Shown: positions 42,657 to 52,516, numbered from the stretch's first letter. The stretch is DNA of 64,000 bases from Pseudokordiimonas caeni (GCF_026719705.1 NZ_JAPPRR010000003.1:186001-250000), one strand, 5' to 3'. The notes: generated by a model not told the origin, from the sequence alone. Numbers and translations are program-made.

Positions 42657-44072
42657 ATGACCCAGTTCCATGCGGACATGACCGCCGTTGCCTATCTCGT
42701 GGCCGCGGTCCTTTTCATCCTGTCGCTGCGGGGGCTTTCAAGCCCTGAAACCAGCCGCAAGGGCAACATCTATGGCATGGTCGGTATGGCCATCGCCGTC
42801 ATCACCACCATCCTCAACCCGGAGATCGTTTCCTACGAATGGATCATCGGGGCGATTGTCATCGGCGGCGCCATCGGTTTCGTGATCGCACGCAAGATCG
42901 CCATGACCGCGATGCCGCAACTTGTGGCCGCGTTCCACTCGCTCGTCGGTCTTGCCGCTGTCCTCGTGGCAGCTGCCGCCTTCATGCATCCGTCGTCCTT
43001 CGGGATCGTCGATGCCACCGGGGCGATCTTTGCCGCGAGCCGGGTGGAGATGAGCCTTGGCGCCGCCATCGGGGCGATCACCTTCTCGGGCTCGCTCATC
43101 GCTTTCGCCAAACTCAACGGCAATATGTCCGGCAAGCCGATCATGTTGCCGATGCGGCACCTGATCAACCTTGCCCTCGGGCTTGGCATCGTGGGGCTGA
43201 TCGTGGCCTTCACGCTGTCGGACGGCGCAGCCTCGGGCGGCGGTGACCTGATGTGGTGGATCATCGGCCTGTCGTTCTTGATCGGCTTCCTCCTGATCAT
43301 CCCGATCGGCGGGGCGGACATGCCTGTCGTTGTCTCGATGCTGAACAGCTATTCCGGCTGGGCGGCGGCGGGCATCGGCTTCACGCTTGCCAACACCGCG
43401 CTCATTGTGACCGGTGCGCTTGTCGGCTCGTCGGGGGCGATCCTTTCCTACATCATGTGCAAGGGCATGAACCGCAGCTTCATCTCGGTCATCCTTGGCG
43501 GCTTCGGTGGCGATACGGCTGCTGCGGCTGGCGGGGCTGTTGAAGACCGGCCTGTGAAGCAGGGTTCGGCCGAGGACGCGGCCTTCATCATGAAGAATGC
43601 GGCCAAGGTCATCATCGTGCCGGGTTACGGCATGGCGGTGGCACAGGCCCAGCACGCCCTGAAGGAAATGGCTGAAGAGCTGAAAAAGGAAGGCGTCGAG
43701 GTCAAATATGCCATTCACCCGGTGGCCGGGCGGATGCCTGGGCACATGAACGTGCTGCTGGCCGAGGCAAACGTGCCGTATGACGAGGTCTTCGAGCTTG
43801 AAGACATCAACAGCGAGTTCGCACAGGCCGACGTTGCCTTCGTGATCGGCGCGAACGATGTGACGAACCCGGCAGCGAAGACCGATCCGGCAAGCCCGAT
43901 CTTCGGCATGCCGGTGCTGGATGTTGAAAAGGCCAAGACGGTTCTCTTCATCAAGCGTTCGATGGGCTCGGGCTATGCCGGGGTCGAGAACGAGCTTTTC
44001 TTCCGCGACAACACGATGATGCTGTTTGCGGATGCCAAGAAGATGGTCGAGGAAATCGTCAAGTCGCTCTGA
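42657..44072 (+). CDS. pntB: NAD(P) transhydrogenase, beta subunit
   Basis: 471 residues: about nine membrane helices (residues 10-265) forming the proton channel together with PntAB, then the NADP(H)-binding domain III (from about 300: VIIVPGYGMAVAQAQHA, IHPVAGRMPGHMNVLLAEA, VIGANDVTNPAA). It is the last gene of the pnt operon and is followed by a terminator at 44098. Confidence 0.96.
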   Translation: MTQFHADMTAVAYLVAAVLFILSLRGLSSPETSRKGNIYGMVGMAIAVITTILNPEIVSYEWIIGAIVIGGAIGFVIARKIAMTAMPQLVAAFHSLVGLAAVLVAAAAFMHPSSFGIVDATGAIFAASRVEMSLGAAIGAITFSGSLIAFAKLNGNMSGKPIMLPMRHLINLALGLGIVGLIVAFTLSDGAASGGGDLMWWIIGLSFLIGFLLIIPIGGADMPVVVSMLNSYSGWAAAGIGFTLANTALIVTGALVGSSGAILSYIMCKGMNRSFISVILGGFGGDTAAAAGGAVEDRPVKQGSAEDAAFIMKNAAKVIIVPGYGMAVAQAQHALKEMAEELKKEGVEVKYAIHPVAGRMPGHMNVLLAEANVPYDEVFELEDINSEFAQADVAFVIGANDVTNPAAKTDPASPIFGMPVLDVEKAKTVLFIKRSMGSGYAGVENELFFRDNTMMLFADAKKMVEEIVKSL

Positions 44073-44097
44073 CCGGCTTACACGCCAGAAACAGGGA

Positions 44098-44127
44098 GGC
44101 CCGGTGGTGCGATCCGCCGGGCCTTTT
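44098..44127 (+). terminator. Rho-independent terminator of the pnt operon
   Basis: GGCCCGG...CCGGGCC stem with a 12-base loop, then TTTT, 26 bases after pntB. It just precedes the end of the convergent PAS-like gene. Confidence 0.8.
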
Positions 44128-44129
44128 CC

Positions 44130-44720
44130 TTATGCAGCGTCCTCGGACCGCGCCGGCACGATTTCCGGTGGCGGTGCGCCGGTGCCGAGATCGATATAGT
44201 CCACGCTGCAGATGCGTGATTCATCGAGCCGGAACGATCCCGGCAGATATTCATGGGGCTTGCCATCTGTCGTGCGGATCTGTGCGGCGATCATCGCTAT
44301 GTTGCTGGCCCCTTCCCTATTGGCGAGAGGCAGCGAGAGGGTTTCATAGATCCACTCGCGGGAAAACTGGTTGGGCACACGCCGCACCACATGCACGCCG
44401 CAGGAATGTTCGAAAATGTTTGAAACCACTTTGCGGTGCAGCTTGACCTGCGGGTCTTCGACCACGATCTGATCCGCAGTTGACGTACCGGTCGGGTCGT
44501 TGCCGAGGAATTCAACATTGGCGGTGCCAACGAGGCGCAGGCGAACACAGCCGTCGCCTTCATAGTCACACAGGTTGACGAAAGGGATGTAATCCTTGTG
44601 TCGCATCGGATTGAGCGCAGCGCGGTAAGGCACACCACTTTCGGGCGCCTTGGGCCATGCATGCCAGGCGGAAAGAAAATGGTCAAAGATATCCTCAGGC
44701 GCGCGTCTGACGATTTCCAC
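44130..44720 (-). CDS. PAS-domain-like protein of unknown function
   Basis: 196 residues from GTG 44720, preceded by GGGGA. The pattern of N-terminal helices, then RAALNPMRHKDYIPFVNLCDYEG, VRLRLVGTANVEFLG and EWIYETLSLPLAN, matches the short stand-alone PAS-like family of alphaproteobacteria (PAS_5-type). No output domain, membrane helix or signal peptide. It could be a ligand-sensing or adaptor protein. The gap to the divergent unknown gene at 44864 is about 140 bases. Confidence 0.68.
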   Translation of the reverse strand: MEIVRRAPEDIFDHFLSAWHAWPKAPESGVPYRAALNPMRHKDYIPFVNLCDYEGDGCVRLRLVGTANVEFLGNDPTGTSTADQIVVEDPQVKLHRKVVSNIFEHSCGVHVVRRVPNQFSREWIYETLSLPLANREGASNIAMIAAQIRTTDGKPHEYLPGSFRLDESRICSVDYIDLGTGAPPPEIVPARSEDAA

Positions 44721-44863
44721 AGCGAATTCCCCAATTCGTACGAAGAAAATGTGACAGTGCCAATCGGACGGGTCAAGCGATTGCGAGGCACTATAACGTG
44801 CTTGGGGTCTTTTCAGCGGCGCCGGTTCCGGGCATGCTGCGATTCACCATGGACAGGACGCAG

Positions 44864-45400
44864 ATGAAAGAAACCGACAATATCATCGATCTGGTGGCCC
44901 GGCGGCTGGAAAAACAGGCTGCTTCCGGCGATTCCGTGGCTGTCGAGAGTGGCATCGAGGCCGACTCGGCCGGACGGCTGGCGTCGGAAATGGATGCCGT
45001 GCTTGTTGAAATGGTCGGTGAACTGGAACGGATCGCCTCCTGCCAGCAGGATGAACCGCGCCTTTCGGCAGCCAACGACGCGATGCCGCCCTTCGAAGCT
45101 TTCTGTGTCGGCCTGCGCCATGTGGGGGCGAGCCTCTTGCCCGAGCTTTACAATCGTTTCATCGCGGCCTGCCGTAAGGAAGGCGTGTCCTGCCGGTCGG
45201 CGCGCTGGATTATCGAGGCCCGCAGCGATGCCTATATCGCCTATCTCGTGCAGCTGGCGCAGGTGCACGGACTTGCGTTTGAAGGAGCACCGCGCATGAT
45301 CGGCGAGGCCGAGCGGCGGGCTCTTGCGCTTCTTGAAAATGCGCTTCGGGAATGCCGTGATGCGGCGGCGGATCGCATGCTAACCTCGGAAGTCTGTTAA
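44864..45400 (+). CDS. Hypothetical protein
   Basis: 178 residues from ATG 44864 with AGGACG upstream; upstream in-frame starts at 44834 and 44849 are possible. A soluble, mainly helical protein with three or four cysteines (IASCQQ, AFCVGL, AACRKEGVSCR); no signal peptide or membrane helix and no family recognised. Codon use looks like that of neighbouring real genes. It diverges from the PAS-like gene. Confidence 0.6.
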   Translation: MKETDNIIDLVARRLEKQAASGDSVAVESGIEADSAGRLASEMDAVLVEMVGELERIASCQQDEPRLSAANDAMPPFEAFCVGLRHVGASLLPELYNRFIAACRKEGVSCRSARWIIEARSDAYIAYLVQLAQVHGLAFEGAPRMIGEAERRALALLENALRECRDAAADRMLTSEVC

Positions 45401-45485
45401 CCTTTATGTTGCAATTATGTTCAGCCATCGTTCAGGAGCGGCCCGATAGTCTGTGTGCAAGCTTCGTTATAGAGGATTGTTTCTG

Positions 45486-45974
45486 ATGAAACGAATGTTC
45501 CGCAATGTGACTGGACTGTTCACCCTGTCGGCCCTCGCTCTTGCCCTTGCCGCACCCGTGATGGGTGCTGACGATGACAACAAGCCGACCCGGCTCGAAA
45601 AGCGCAAGGCTGCCGTGATGGAAAAATATGAGCGGACGGGAGAGGTGAAGCGCTGCGTGCCGCTGCGCGAGCTTCGGTCATCTTCGATCCTGGATGAAAA
45701 GACGATTTTCTTCCGGACCAATAATGCCCGTGGCTATCTTGTCGAGATGGCCAACCGCTGCCCGCGCCTCGCCTTCGAGGAACGCTTCGCCTACAAGACC
45801 TCGCTCGGGTCCCTGTGTTCCCACGATATCATCACGGTGATCGACAGTTTCGGTCGTGATTGGGCAAGCTGCGGCCTCGCCGATTTTCAGGTGATGAAGC
45901 GCCGCGAAACCCCGGCCGAGGACGGCACGGTCGATTCCGATGCCGACACCGATGCCGATACAGACGGCAAATAA
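45486..45974 (+). CDS. Secreted DUF6491-like protein
   Basis: 162 residues from ATG 45486, with GAGGA eight bases upstream. Signal peptide about 1-27 (TLSALALALAAPVMGA). The mature region has four cysteines (KRCVPL, NRCPRL, SLCSHD, ASCGLA) in the spacing seen in DUF6491 proteins of alphaproteobacteria, likely two disulfides. A short Asp/Thr repeat tail (SDADTDADTDG) ends the protein. Function unknown; periplasmic. Confidence 0.7.
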   Translation: MKRMFRNVTGLFTLSALALALAAPVMGADDDNKPTRLEKRKAAVMEKYERTGEVKRCVPLRELRSSSILDEKTIFFRTNNARGYLVEMANRCPRLAFEERFAYKTSLGSLCSHDIITVIDSFGRDWASCGLADFQVMKRRETPAEDGTVDSDADTDADTDGK

Positions 45975-45995
45975 ACCGCAGATATAAGCCTTTAA

Positions 45996-46022
45996 ACAGG
46001 CCGCCCCGCGACGGGGCGGCCT
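45996..46022. other. GC-rich hairpin between the DUF6491-like gene and the RND operon
   Basis: CAGGCCGCCCC...GGGGCGGCCTG perfect 11-bp stem about 20 bases after the upstream stop. It has no T-tract, so it may be a weak terminator or an RNA-stabilising element. Confidence 0.5.
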
Positions 46023-46126
46023 GTCGCACCTGCCGAGCATTTTATCGCAATCGGCTGTAATCTCTTCCCTATTGCGCGCATACCCCTCCGCATAAGCCCG
46101 AGACATGGGCAGCGAGGGGAAACGTG

Positions 46127-49100
46127 ATGAATCTGACGGAGAAGAGTCTCAAGAATCCGGCCATTCTGGCCGTTATTACCGCGATGGTGGCAGCGCTCGG
46201 CGTCCTGATGCTGACGCGGCTGCCTGTGCAGCTATTTCCGAACATCGAACGGCCGCAGCTGGGCGTTCAGGTTTTCTGGCGCGGCGCGAGCCCGGCTGAA
46301 ATCGAATCCGAAATCATCGAGCCGATCGAGGATGTCATGCAGGGCATGCCCGGGCTCGATGAAATGCGGACCTTCTCCAACAATACGTTCGGCTTTGTGT
46401 CGCTGACCTTCACGCTTGAAGCCGACATGGACCGCGCGCTCATTGAGGTGATCAGCCGCATCAACCGCTTGCCCCCGCTGCCGGCCGACGCCGACCGCCC
46501 GCAGGTGCTGATGAACGGCGGCGACCCGTCAGGCGAGACGCTTATCTATCTTTTCACCCAGTTCAGCGACGAAAGCACCCTGAAGCCGGATGAATATACC
46601 CGCTTCATCGATGATTATGTGGTGCCGGAGCTTGTGGCCATCGAAGGCGTTGCGAACGTTTCGGTGGAAGCAGGCGCAGGCTTTGGCGAGCAGCTGCAGA
46701 TCGAGTTCGATCCCGAGCGCGCCGCCGCCCTTGGCATCGACATCCGTAACATCGCTGCGCGCGTTGGTCGCACGGTCGACAGTTCGGGCGGCTTCATGGA
46801 TGTGGGCCGCCGGCGTTACATGATCAATTTCCAGGGCCGCTACGAGCCCGAGGAACTGCGTGCGCTGATCCTCGACTGGCGCGATGGCAGCCCGGTGCGG
46901 CTTGGCGACATCGCCACGGTGAAAACCGGCCCGGCACCGACCAATCAGGTGGTTTACCAGAATGGCCGCCCGGCCATCGGCATGCGGATCGTCCGCGAAT
47001 CCGGTGCCAACGTGCTGGCGACCATCGACAAGCTCACCGAAAAGCTCGATCAGATGAATGCAGGGCCCCTGAAGGAAAAGGGCATCACGATTGCCAAGTC
47101 CTTCGACCCATCCGTTTTCATCAACCGCGCGATCAGCCTCCTCAGCGGTAACCTTTTCATCGGCTCCATTCTTGCTATCGGCATCCTGTGGCTGTTCCTG
47201 CGCCAGATGCGGGCAACCCTTGTGATCGCCATGACGATCCCGATCTGCCTCCTTGCTACCATGATCGTGCTTGGCCTCTTTGGCCGGTCGGTGAATGTGA
47301 TTTCGCTTGCGGGGCTTGCCTTCGCCTCGGGCATGGTGGTGGACGCAGCGATTGTGGTGCTCGAAAATATCGTGCGACTGCGCGAGAAGGGCGAAAAGCC
47401 GACTGCGGCTTCGCTTCTGGGCGCGCAGCAGGTTTGGGGGGCGCTTCTGGCTTCCACCGCCACCACTGTTGCGATCTTCGTGCCGATCCTGTTCCTGAAG
47501 GATGTGGAAGGCCAGCTTTTCGCTGACCTCGCCATCACCATCGCCATCGGCGTCGGCCTGTCGCTGATCGTTGCCGTGACCGTGCTGCCGGTTGCGGCCG
47601 AACGCTGGCTGAAAAAAATGCCGCCGGCGGACGAACGCTCGGCGCGGGCGGCGCGTTTCTCGCACCGGCTGATGAAGCTTTCATCCACGCCGCTGCGTCG
47701 GGGTGTGGTGATCGTCGGTCTCATCGGTGGGTCGCTTGGCCTTTCGTGGGTGATGCTGCCGAACCTCAACTATCTGCCGCCGATCAAGCGCGATGCGGTT
47801 GATGCCTTCATCCTGTTCCCGTCAGGGGCCAATCAGGAAATGATCGAGAAGGAAGTGGTGGATGTGATTGTCGAGCGGCTCGACCCCTATATGAAGGGCG
47901 AGAAGGAACCGGCACTCAGGAACTATTATATCATCACCTTCCCGAACGGGCAGGGCGGTACCCTTGGTGTGCGCGCCAAGGACCAGAACAAGGTGAAAGA
48001 ACTGCAGGAAATCGTGCAGAACGAAATCCTTGCAGGCTTCCCGGATATCTTCGCCTTCGCCCAGCAGGGTAACCTGTTTGGCGGCTTCGGCGGCGACGGC
48101 GCGGTGGAGCTGGCGATTCAGTCCCGCAATCTTGATGGCCTGCGGGAAGCCACCACACAGGCGATGGCGCTGATCAATGAACATCTGCCCGGCGCCCAGA
48201 CCCAGCCGAACCCCGATCCGAACGTGGTGACGCCGGAGCTGAAAGTATCGCCCAACGACCGCCGCCTGGCCGAAGTGGGCATGCGCCGGGATGACCTTGC
48301 GGCCATCGTGCGTGCACTGGGTGACGGCCTGTGGCTTGGCGAGCATTTCGACGGCGACAAGCGCGTCGACATGATCCTCAAGGCCGATCACGAGCTGAGC
48401 CCCGAAGACCTGATGAGCATCCCGCTCGTCACCCCGCTTGGCGGCACCGTGCCCCTTGGCGAACTGGTGAATATCGAGCGGGGCGTTGGCCCCACCTTCA
48501 TCCAGCGGATCGAAGGTCGCCGCAGCGTCAGCTTCAATATCAGCCAGCCGGACGGCATGGCCCTTGAAGACATGGTCGAAATCCTGAAGACGAAGGTGGA
48601 ACCGGCGCTCCGGCCCTATATGCCGGCGGATGCGACCATCACCTATGGCGGCAGCGCCGATGCGCTGGAGCGTGCGGTGACCTCTCTCAGCATGAATTTT
48701 GTGCTGGCGCTTGGCCTCCTGTTCATGATCCTTGCCGGCTTGTTCCGTTCGCCGAAGGATGCGGTGATGGTGGTGATCACCATTCCGCTCGCCACTGTCG
48801 GCGGCGTGGCGGCCCTGCAGCTGATGAACCTCGTCACCTTCACGCCGCTCGATCTTCTCACCATGATCGGCTTCATCATCCTTCTGGGGCTGGTGGTGAA
48901 CAACGCGATCCTTCTGGTGGATCGTACCCGCCGCGGCGAGGCCGAAGGGCTTTCGCGCGCCGAGGCGGTGGAGCAGGCGGTTGCCCTGCGTCTGCGGCCG
49001 ATCTTCATGAGCACATCGACGACCATCATGGGCATGCTGCCGCTCGTGCTGTTCCCCGGCGCCGGCAGTGCAATCTATCGCGGCATGGCGACCACCATCG

Positions 49101-49225
49101 TTGGCGGCATGGCGGTTTCGACCATCTTCACGCTGGTGCTGCTGCCGTGCCTCCTGAAGCTCGAAGGCCTTGGCAGCCTGAAGCGGCTGTTCCGCCGCAG
49201 CGAAGCTTACGGGGCTGCCGAGTGA
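46127..49225 (+). CDS. RND-superfamily efflux permease (AcrB/MdtC-like)
   Basis: 1032 residues from ATG 46127 with GAGGGGA upstream (GTG 46124 is adjacent). Twelve membrane helices with large periplasmic loops after helices 1 and 7; N-terminus NPAILAVITAMVAALGVLML, porter-domain signature PVQLFPNIERPQ, helix 4 GMVVDAAIVVLENIV with a proton-relay Asp, and C-terminal GLVVNNAILLVD. Powered by the proton gradient, it would export a hydrophobic or toxic substrate. Unusually the permease precedes its adaptor. The operon also encodes a two-component pair, but no outer-membrane TolC-like channel. Confidence 0.92.
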   Translation: MNLTEKSLKNPAILAVITAMVAALGVLMLTRLPVQLFPNIERPQLGVQVFWRGASPAEIESEIIEPIEDVMQGMPGLDEMRTFSNNTFGFVSLTFTLEADMDRALIEVISRINRLPPLPADADRPQVLMNGGDPSGETLIYLFTQFSDESTLKPDEYTRFIDDYVVPELVAIEGVANVSVEAGAGFGEQLQIEFDPERAAALGIDIRNIAARVGRTVDSSGGFMDVGRRRYMINFQGRYEPEELRALILDWRDGSPVRLGDIATVKTGPAPTNQVVYQNGRPAIGMRIVRESGANVLATIDKLTEKLDQMNAGPLKEKGITIAKSFDPSVFINRAISLLSGNLFIGSILAIGILWLFLRQMRATLVIAMTIPICLLATMIVLGLFGRSVNVISLAGLAFASGMVVDAAIVVLENIVRLREKGEKPTAASLLGAQQVWGALLASTATTVAIFVPILFLKDVEGQLFADLAITIAIGVGLSLIVAVTVLPVAAERWLKKMPPADERSARAARFSHRLMKLSSTPLRRGVVIVGLIGGSLGLSWVMLPNLNYLPPIKRDAVDAFILFPSGANQEMIEKEVVDVIVERLDPYMKGEKEPALRNYYIITFPNGQGGTLGVRAKDQNKVKELQEIVQNEILAGFPDIFAFAQQGNLFGGFGGDGAVELAIQSRNLDGLREATTQAMALINEHLPGAQTQPNPDPNVVTPELKVSPNDRRLAEVGMRRDDLAAIVRALGDGLWLGEHFDGDKRVDMILKADHELSPEDLMSIPLVTPLGGTVPLGELVNIERGVGPTFIQRIEGRRSVSFNISQPDGMALEDMVEILKTKVEPALRPYMPADATITYGGSADALERAVTSLSMNFVLALGLLFMILAGLFRSPKDAVMVVITIPLATVGGVAALQLMNLVTFTPLDLLTMIGFIILLGLVVNNAILLVDRTRRGEAEGLSRAEAVEQAVALRLRPIFMSTSTTIMGMLPLVLFPGAGSAIYRGMATTIVGGMAVSTIFTLVLLPCLLKLEGLGSLKRLFRRSEAYGAAE

Positions 49226-49284
49226 TCGGCACCCCCACCTTAAAAAGAACAGACACAGAAATGACTACAGCGAGGAACAAACAA

Positions 49285-50355
49285 ATGCGTACCTTCCGGA
49301 TTCCCCTGATCGTGGGACTGATGCATGCCCTGGTGCCGACCGCCGCAATGGCGCAGAACGGCCCGCCGCCCGCGCTTGTCGAGGTGGCACCGGCGACCGA
49401 AGAGCGAATGGCCCCGGTGATCACGGTACCGGGCACGGTCGTCAGCCTTGGGGACAGCCGGATCGCGGCCGAAATCAGCGGCAGGGTCACCTGGGTGGCA
49501 CCTGAAGGCACGCTCGTGAAAAGGGGTGATGAGGTTGCCCGCATTGATGACCGTAACCTCAGCCTCACCCTTGGCCGTAACGAGGCACAGGTGAAGCGGC
49601 TGGAAGCACGGCTTGGTTACCTGAAGCTCGATCTCGCCCGCCTGCAGGAACTGGCGACCACCAACCACACGCCGACAAGCCGCGTGGAGGAAGCAACCAG
49701 CAACCTTGCAATGGTTGAGCAGGAACTGGCCGAAGCGCGCATCGTGCGCGACCAGACGAAGGTGGACCTTGACCGCACCCGCGTGCGCGCCCCGTTCCCC
49801 GGTCGGGTAGTGACCCGCCTCGCCCAGATCGGTGAATATGCAACGCCGGGGCGCGAGATTGTCCGCCTTGTCGATACCGAACATCTGGAAGTGACGGCAC
49901 AGGCACCCGTCAGCCTGTCGCACGTGCTGGAGGATGGTCTTGCCGTGACGCTGAGGAACGGTGAACAACTGGTGGCCACCAGCCTGCGTGCCATCGTACC
50001 CGTGGGCAATACCGCAAGCCGCACGATGGAAGTGCGGGCTGTGGTGCCAGCGGATGCAGGCTTCGTGGTCGGCAGCCCGGTGCAGATCGCCCTGCCATCA
50101 AGCACGCCGGAACGGGTCGTCGCCGTGCCGCGCGATGCACTCGTGCTGCGGTCGGACGCGACTTACATCTATCGCATCAACGGCGAGAACAAGGCCGAGC
50201 AGATCCTTGTGGAAACCGGTGCGGCCGATGGTGCCCGCATCGCCCTGAAAGGCGATGACGTAACGGCTGGCGACCGTATCGTGGTGCGGGGCGGCGAACG
50301 CCTGCGCCCGGGGCAGGACGTGCAGGTCAAAGCCGATCTGGCCGAGCTTTACTGA
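49285..50355 (+). CDS. RND periplasmic adaptor (membrane fusion protein)
   Basis: 356 residues from ATG 49285, which has GAGGA upstream; ATG 49261 is an alternative. Signal peptide about 1-24 (cleavage after AMA). Lipoyl half-motifs flank a short helical hairpin (about 85-150), followed by VRAPFPGRVV, a beta-barrel and the C-terminal membrane-proximal domain. It bridges the permease at 46127 and an outer-membrane channel encoded elsewhere. Starts 59 bases after the permease and ends 18 bases before the earliest possible kinase start. Confidence 0.9.
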   Translation: MRTFRIPLIVGLMHALVPTAAMAQNGPPPALVEVAPATEERMAPVITVPGTVVSLGDSRIAAEISGRVTWVAPEGTLVKRGDEVARIDDRNLSLTLGRNEAQVKRLEARLGYLKLDLARLQELATTNHTPTSRVEEATSNLAMVEQELAEARIVRDQTKVDLDRTRVRAPFPGRVVTRLAQIGEYATPGREIVRLVDTEHLEVTAQAPVSLSHVLEDGLAVTLRNGEQLVATSLRAIVPVGNTASRTMEVRAVVPADAGFVVGSPVQIALPSSTPERVVAVPRDALVLRSDATYIYRINGENKAEQILVETGAADGARIALKGDDVTAGDRIVVRGGERLRPGQDVQVKADLAELY

Positions 50356-50484
50356 CGGAGTGGCGAGTAAGCCTTGACGCGACCAGCGAAAATGATTGGC
50401 GCGGCTGCCCCATCCCCCCATAATGCCGATGCGTCCGCCCGTGAGGGCGGCGGCAGGGGGAATGCAAACGGGGCAGCCGTGTCC

Positions 50485-51576
50485 ATGAATAAACTCTTTA
50501 TCGACCGTGGCCGGACTTTCTGGATCTTCCAGTCGGTCGGCTGGCTTGGCTACGGGATGGTCCGGATGTTCCACGGCATGACCGTGGGCCAGCCGATGGC
50601 CGACTATTACAAGCTGATCATCGTCGCCATTGCCATCGGCCTATTGATGACGAGCGGCATGCGCCGGGTTTACCATCTGGTGCGCGGCCTTTCGCTGCCT
50701 GTGGTGCTGGTTACCTCCATTGTCCTGTGCAGCGTGTTGGGGCTGCTTTTCTCGTCTATCGAAACGGCAATTGTGCCGATGCTGATGGATGGGTTTGAGC
50801 CGCCCGTGGGTCTTGCCCGCTTTGGCAACGCCATGTTTGAGGCAACCGCCCTGTTCGCATGGACGGCCATCTATTTCGGCTATCACTATTACACCGGCTT
50901 TCAGGAACAGCAGGAACAGGCGCTGAAGGCGACCGCGATGGCGCATCAGGCGCAGCTCAAGATGCTGCGCTACCAGCTCAATCCGCATTTCCTGTTCAAT
51001 ACGCTGAATGCCATCTCCACGATGGTGCTGGAGAACGCCCGCGACGACGCCAACAAGATGGTGACGAAGCTTTCTGCTTTCCTCAGGTACACGCTTGTCA
51101 ACCAGCCGACCCAGAAAGTGACGCTGGAGCAGGAGCTTTATGCCCTTGGCCTGTATCTCGATATTGAGAAGGTGCGTTTCGAGGACCGGCTGAAAATCGA
51201 GTATGATATCGACGAGCGCGCCAAGCCGATGCTGATCCCGAGCCTGATCCTGCAGCCGCTCATTGAAAACGCCATCAAATATGGCATCGCGCCATCGATG
51301 GATGGCGGCACCATTGCGGTGAAAGCCCGCACGATGGTGGATGGCCGCCGGCTGGTGATCGAGCTTTCGGATACCGGCCCCGGCATTCAGGATATCGAAC
51401 ATATCAAAAGCCAGTCGGGATCGGGTGTCGGCATCGCCAACACGCGCGAGCGGCTGGCGCAGATTTATCCCGGTGACCATGTCTTCCGGATCACCAACCT
51501 GCTTCCTCAAGGGTTGTCGATCACCATCGATATCCCGTCGGAGCGCGAAGCACCGGCCATGGCGCGCAGTTACTAG
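50485..51576 (+). CDS. Sensor histidine kinase, LytS/YpdA type
   Basis: 363 residues from ATG 50485; a TTG at 50374 would add a low-complexity extension. Four to five N-terminal membrane helices (about 8-145) without a periplasmic domain, then the His_kinase domain with phospho-acceptor His near residue 168 in YQLNPHFLFNTLNAI and a GHKL ATPase (PLIENAIKYG, DTGPGI, GVGIANTRERL). It would phosphorylate the LytTR regulator 12 bases downstream. Location in the RND operon suggests it senses membrane stress or the pump's substrate. Confidence 0.92.
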   Translation: MNKLFIDRGRTFWIFQSVGWLGYGMVRMFHGMTVGQPMADYYKLIIVAIAIGLLMTSGMRRVYHLVRGLSLPVVLVTSIVLCSVLGLLFSSIETAIVPMLMDGFEPPVGLARFGNAMFEATALFAWTAIYFGYHYYTGFQEQQEQALKATAMAHQAQLKMLRYQLNPHFLFNTLNAISTMVLENARDDANKMVTKLSAFLRYTLVNQPTQKVTLEQELYALGLYLDIEKVRFEDRLKIEYDIDERAKPMLIPSLILQPLIENAIKYGIAPSMDGGTIAVKARTMVDGRRLVIELSDTGPGIQDIEHIKSQSGSGVGIANTRERLAQIYPGDHVFRITNLLPQGLSITIDIPSEREAPAMARSY

Positions 51577-51588
51577 GAGAGACCATCC

Positions 51589-52404
51589 ATGAGCGCGAAA
51601 ATCCGCACCCTGCTTGTTGACGACGAACCGCTTGCCGTGCGCGGCCTGAAAATCAGGCTGGAGCCTTACGAGGATATCGAGATCGTGGGTTCCGCCGCCA
51701 ACGGGCGCGATGCCGTGAAGCAGATCAAGGAACTGAAGCCCGATCTCGTGTTCCTCGATATCCAGATGCCGGGCTTTGATGGCTTTGCGGTGATGCGGTC
51801 GCTGATCGGCGAAACCGAAATGCCCATCGTCATCTTCGTCACCGCGTTCGACCAGTATGCGCTCGAAGCCTTCAAGGCCCATGCGCTGGATTACCTGATG
51901 AAACCGGTGGAGGAAGAACGCCTCGCCGAAGCCATCGTCCGTGTGCGCGAGGCGCTGGCCCAGCGGCTAGCGGTGGAGCAGACCGCGAAGCTGATGGAGC
52001 TTCTGGATAATATGGACAACCCGCCGAAGGAGGCGCTGACCGCCATCCTCGAGGCGCCGGTTGAAACCCGCGACGACCGCTTCGATCCGCACCTTCGGAT
52101 CAAGGACCGCGGCCATATCACCATCGTGCCGGTTTCCGAGGTCGATTATATCGACGCCGCCGGCGACTATATGTGCATCCATGTGGGCGAAAAGACCCAT
52201 ATCCTGCGCGAGAAGATGAAACAGATGGAACGCCGGCTGGACCCCAAAATCTTCCAGCGCATCCACCGTTCCACCATCGTGAACCTTGAACGCGTGAAGG
52301 AAGTCCGCCCGCACTCGAACGGCGAATGCTTCCTGACGCTGCTGAGTGGCAAGGAACTGAAGGTCAGCCGCAGCTACAAGGACGTGCTGGGACGGTTTCT
52401 TTAA
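51589..52404 (+). CDS. LytTR-family response regulator
   Basis: 271 residues. The receiver domain has DDEP near residue 11, phospho-acceptor Asp 57 (LVFLDIQMPG) and Lys in LMKPVEE. A linker (about 120-165) leads to a C-terminal LytTR DNA-binding domain (DYIDAAGDYMCIHVG, FQRIHRSTIVNLERVKE, SRSYKDVL). AGGAGA precedes the start. Partner of the kinase upstream and the last gene of the RND operon; it likely controls this operon. It is followed by two repeat elements. Confidence 0.94.
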   Translation: MSAKIRTLLVDDEPLAVRGLKIRLEPYEDIEIVGSAANGRDAVKQIKELKPDLVFLDIQMPGFDGFAVMRSLIGETEMPIVIFVTAFDQYALEAFKAHALDYLMKPVEEERLAEAIVRVREALAQRLAVEQTAKLMELLDNMDNPPKEALTAILEAPVETRDDRFDPHLRIKDRGHITIVPVSEVDYIDAAGDYMCIHVGEKTHILREKMKQMERRLDPKIFQRIHRSTIVNLERVKEVRPHSNGECFLTLLSGKELKVSRSYKDVLGRFL

Positions 52405-52407
52405 CCC

Positions 52408-52500
52408 CCGTTCGCCCTGAGGAGCCCGAAGGGCGTCTCGAAGGGCGTGCCACCTTCCCGGTCTTCGAGACGAGGCTTTGCCTCTCCTCAGACCGAACGG
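52408..52500. repeat. 93-bp element with imperfect terminal inverted repeats
   Basis: CCGTTCGCCCTGAGGAG (52408-52424) and CTCCTCAGACCGAACGG (52484-52500) are inverted copies with two mismatches. GAAGGGCGTCTCGAAGGGCG and TTCGAGACGAGGC lie inside. It resembles small intergenic repeats of sphingomonads; not coding. Confidence 0.75.
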
Positions 52501-52516
52501 TGCATGTGTGGCCGCC

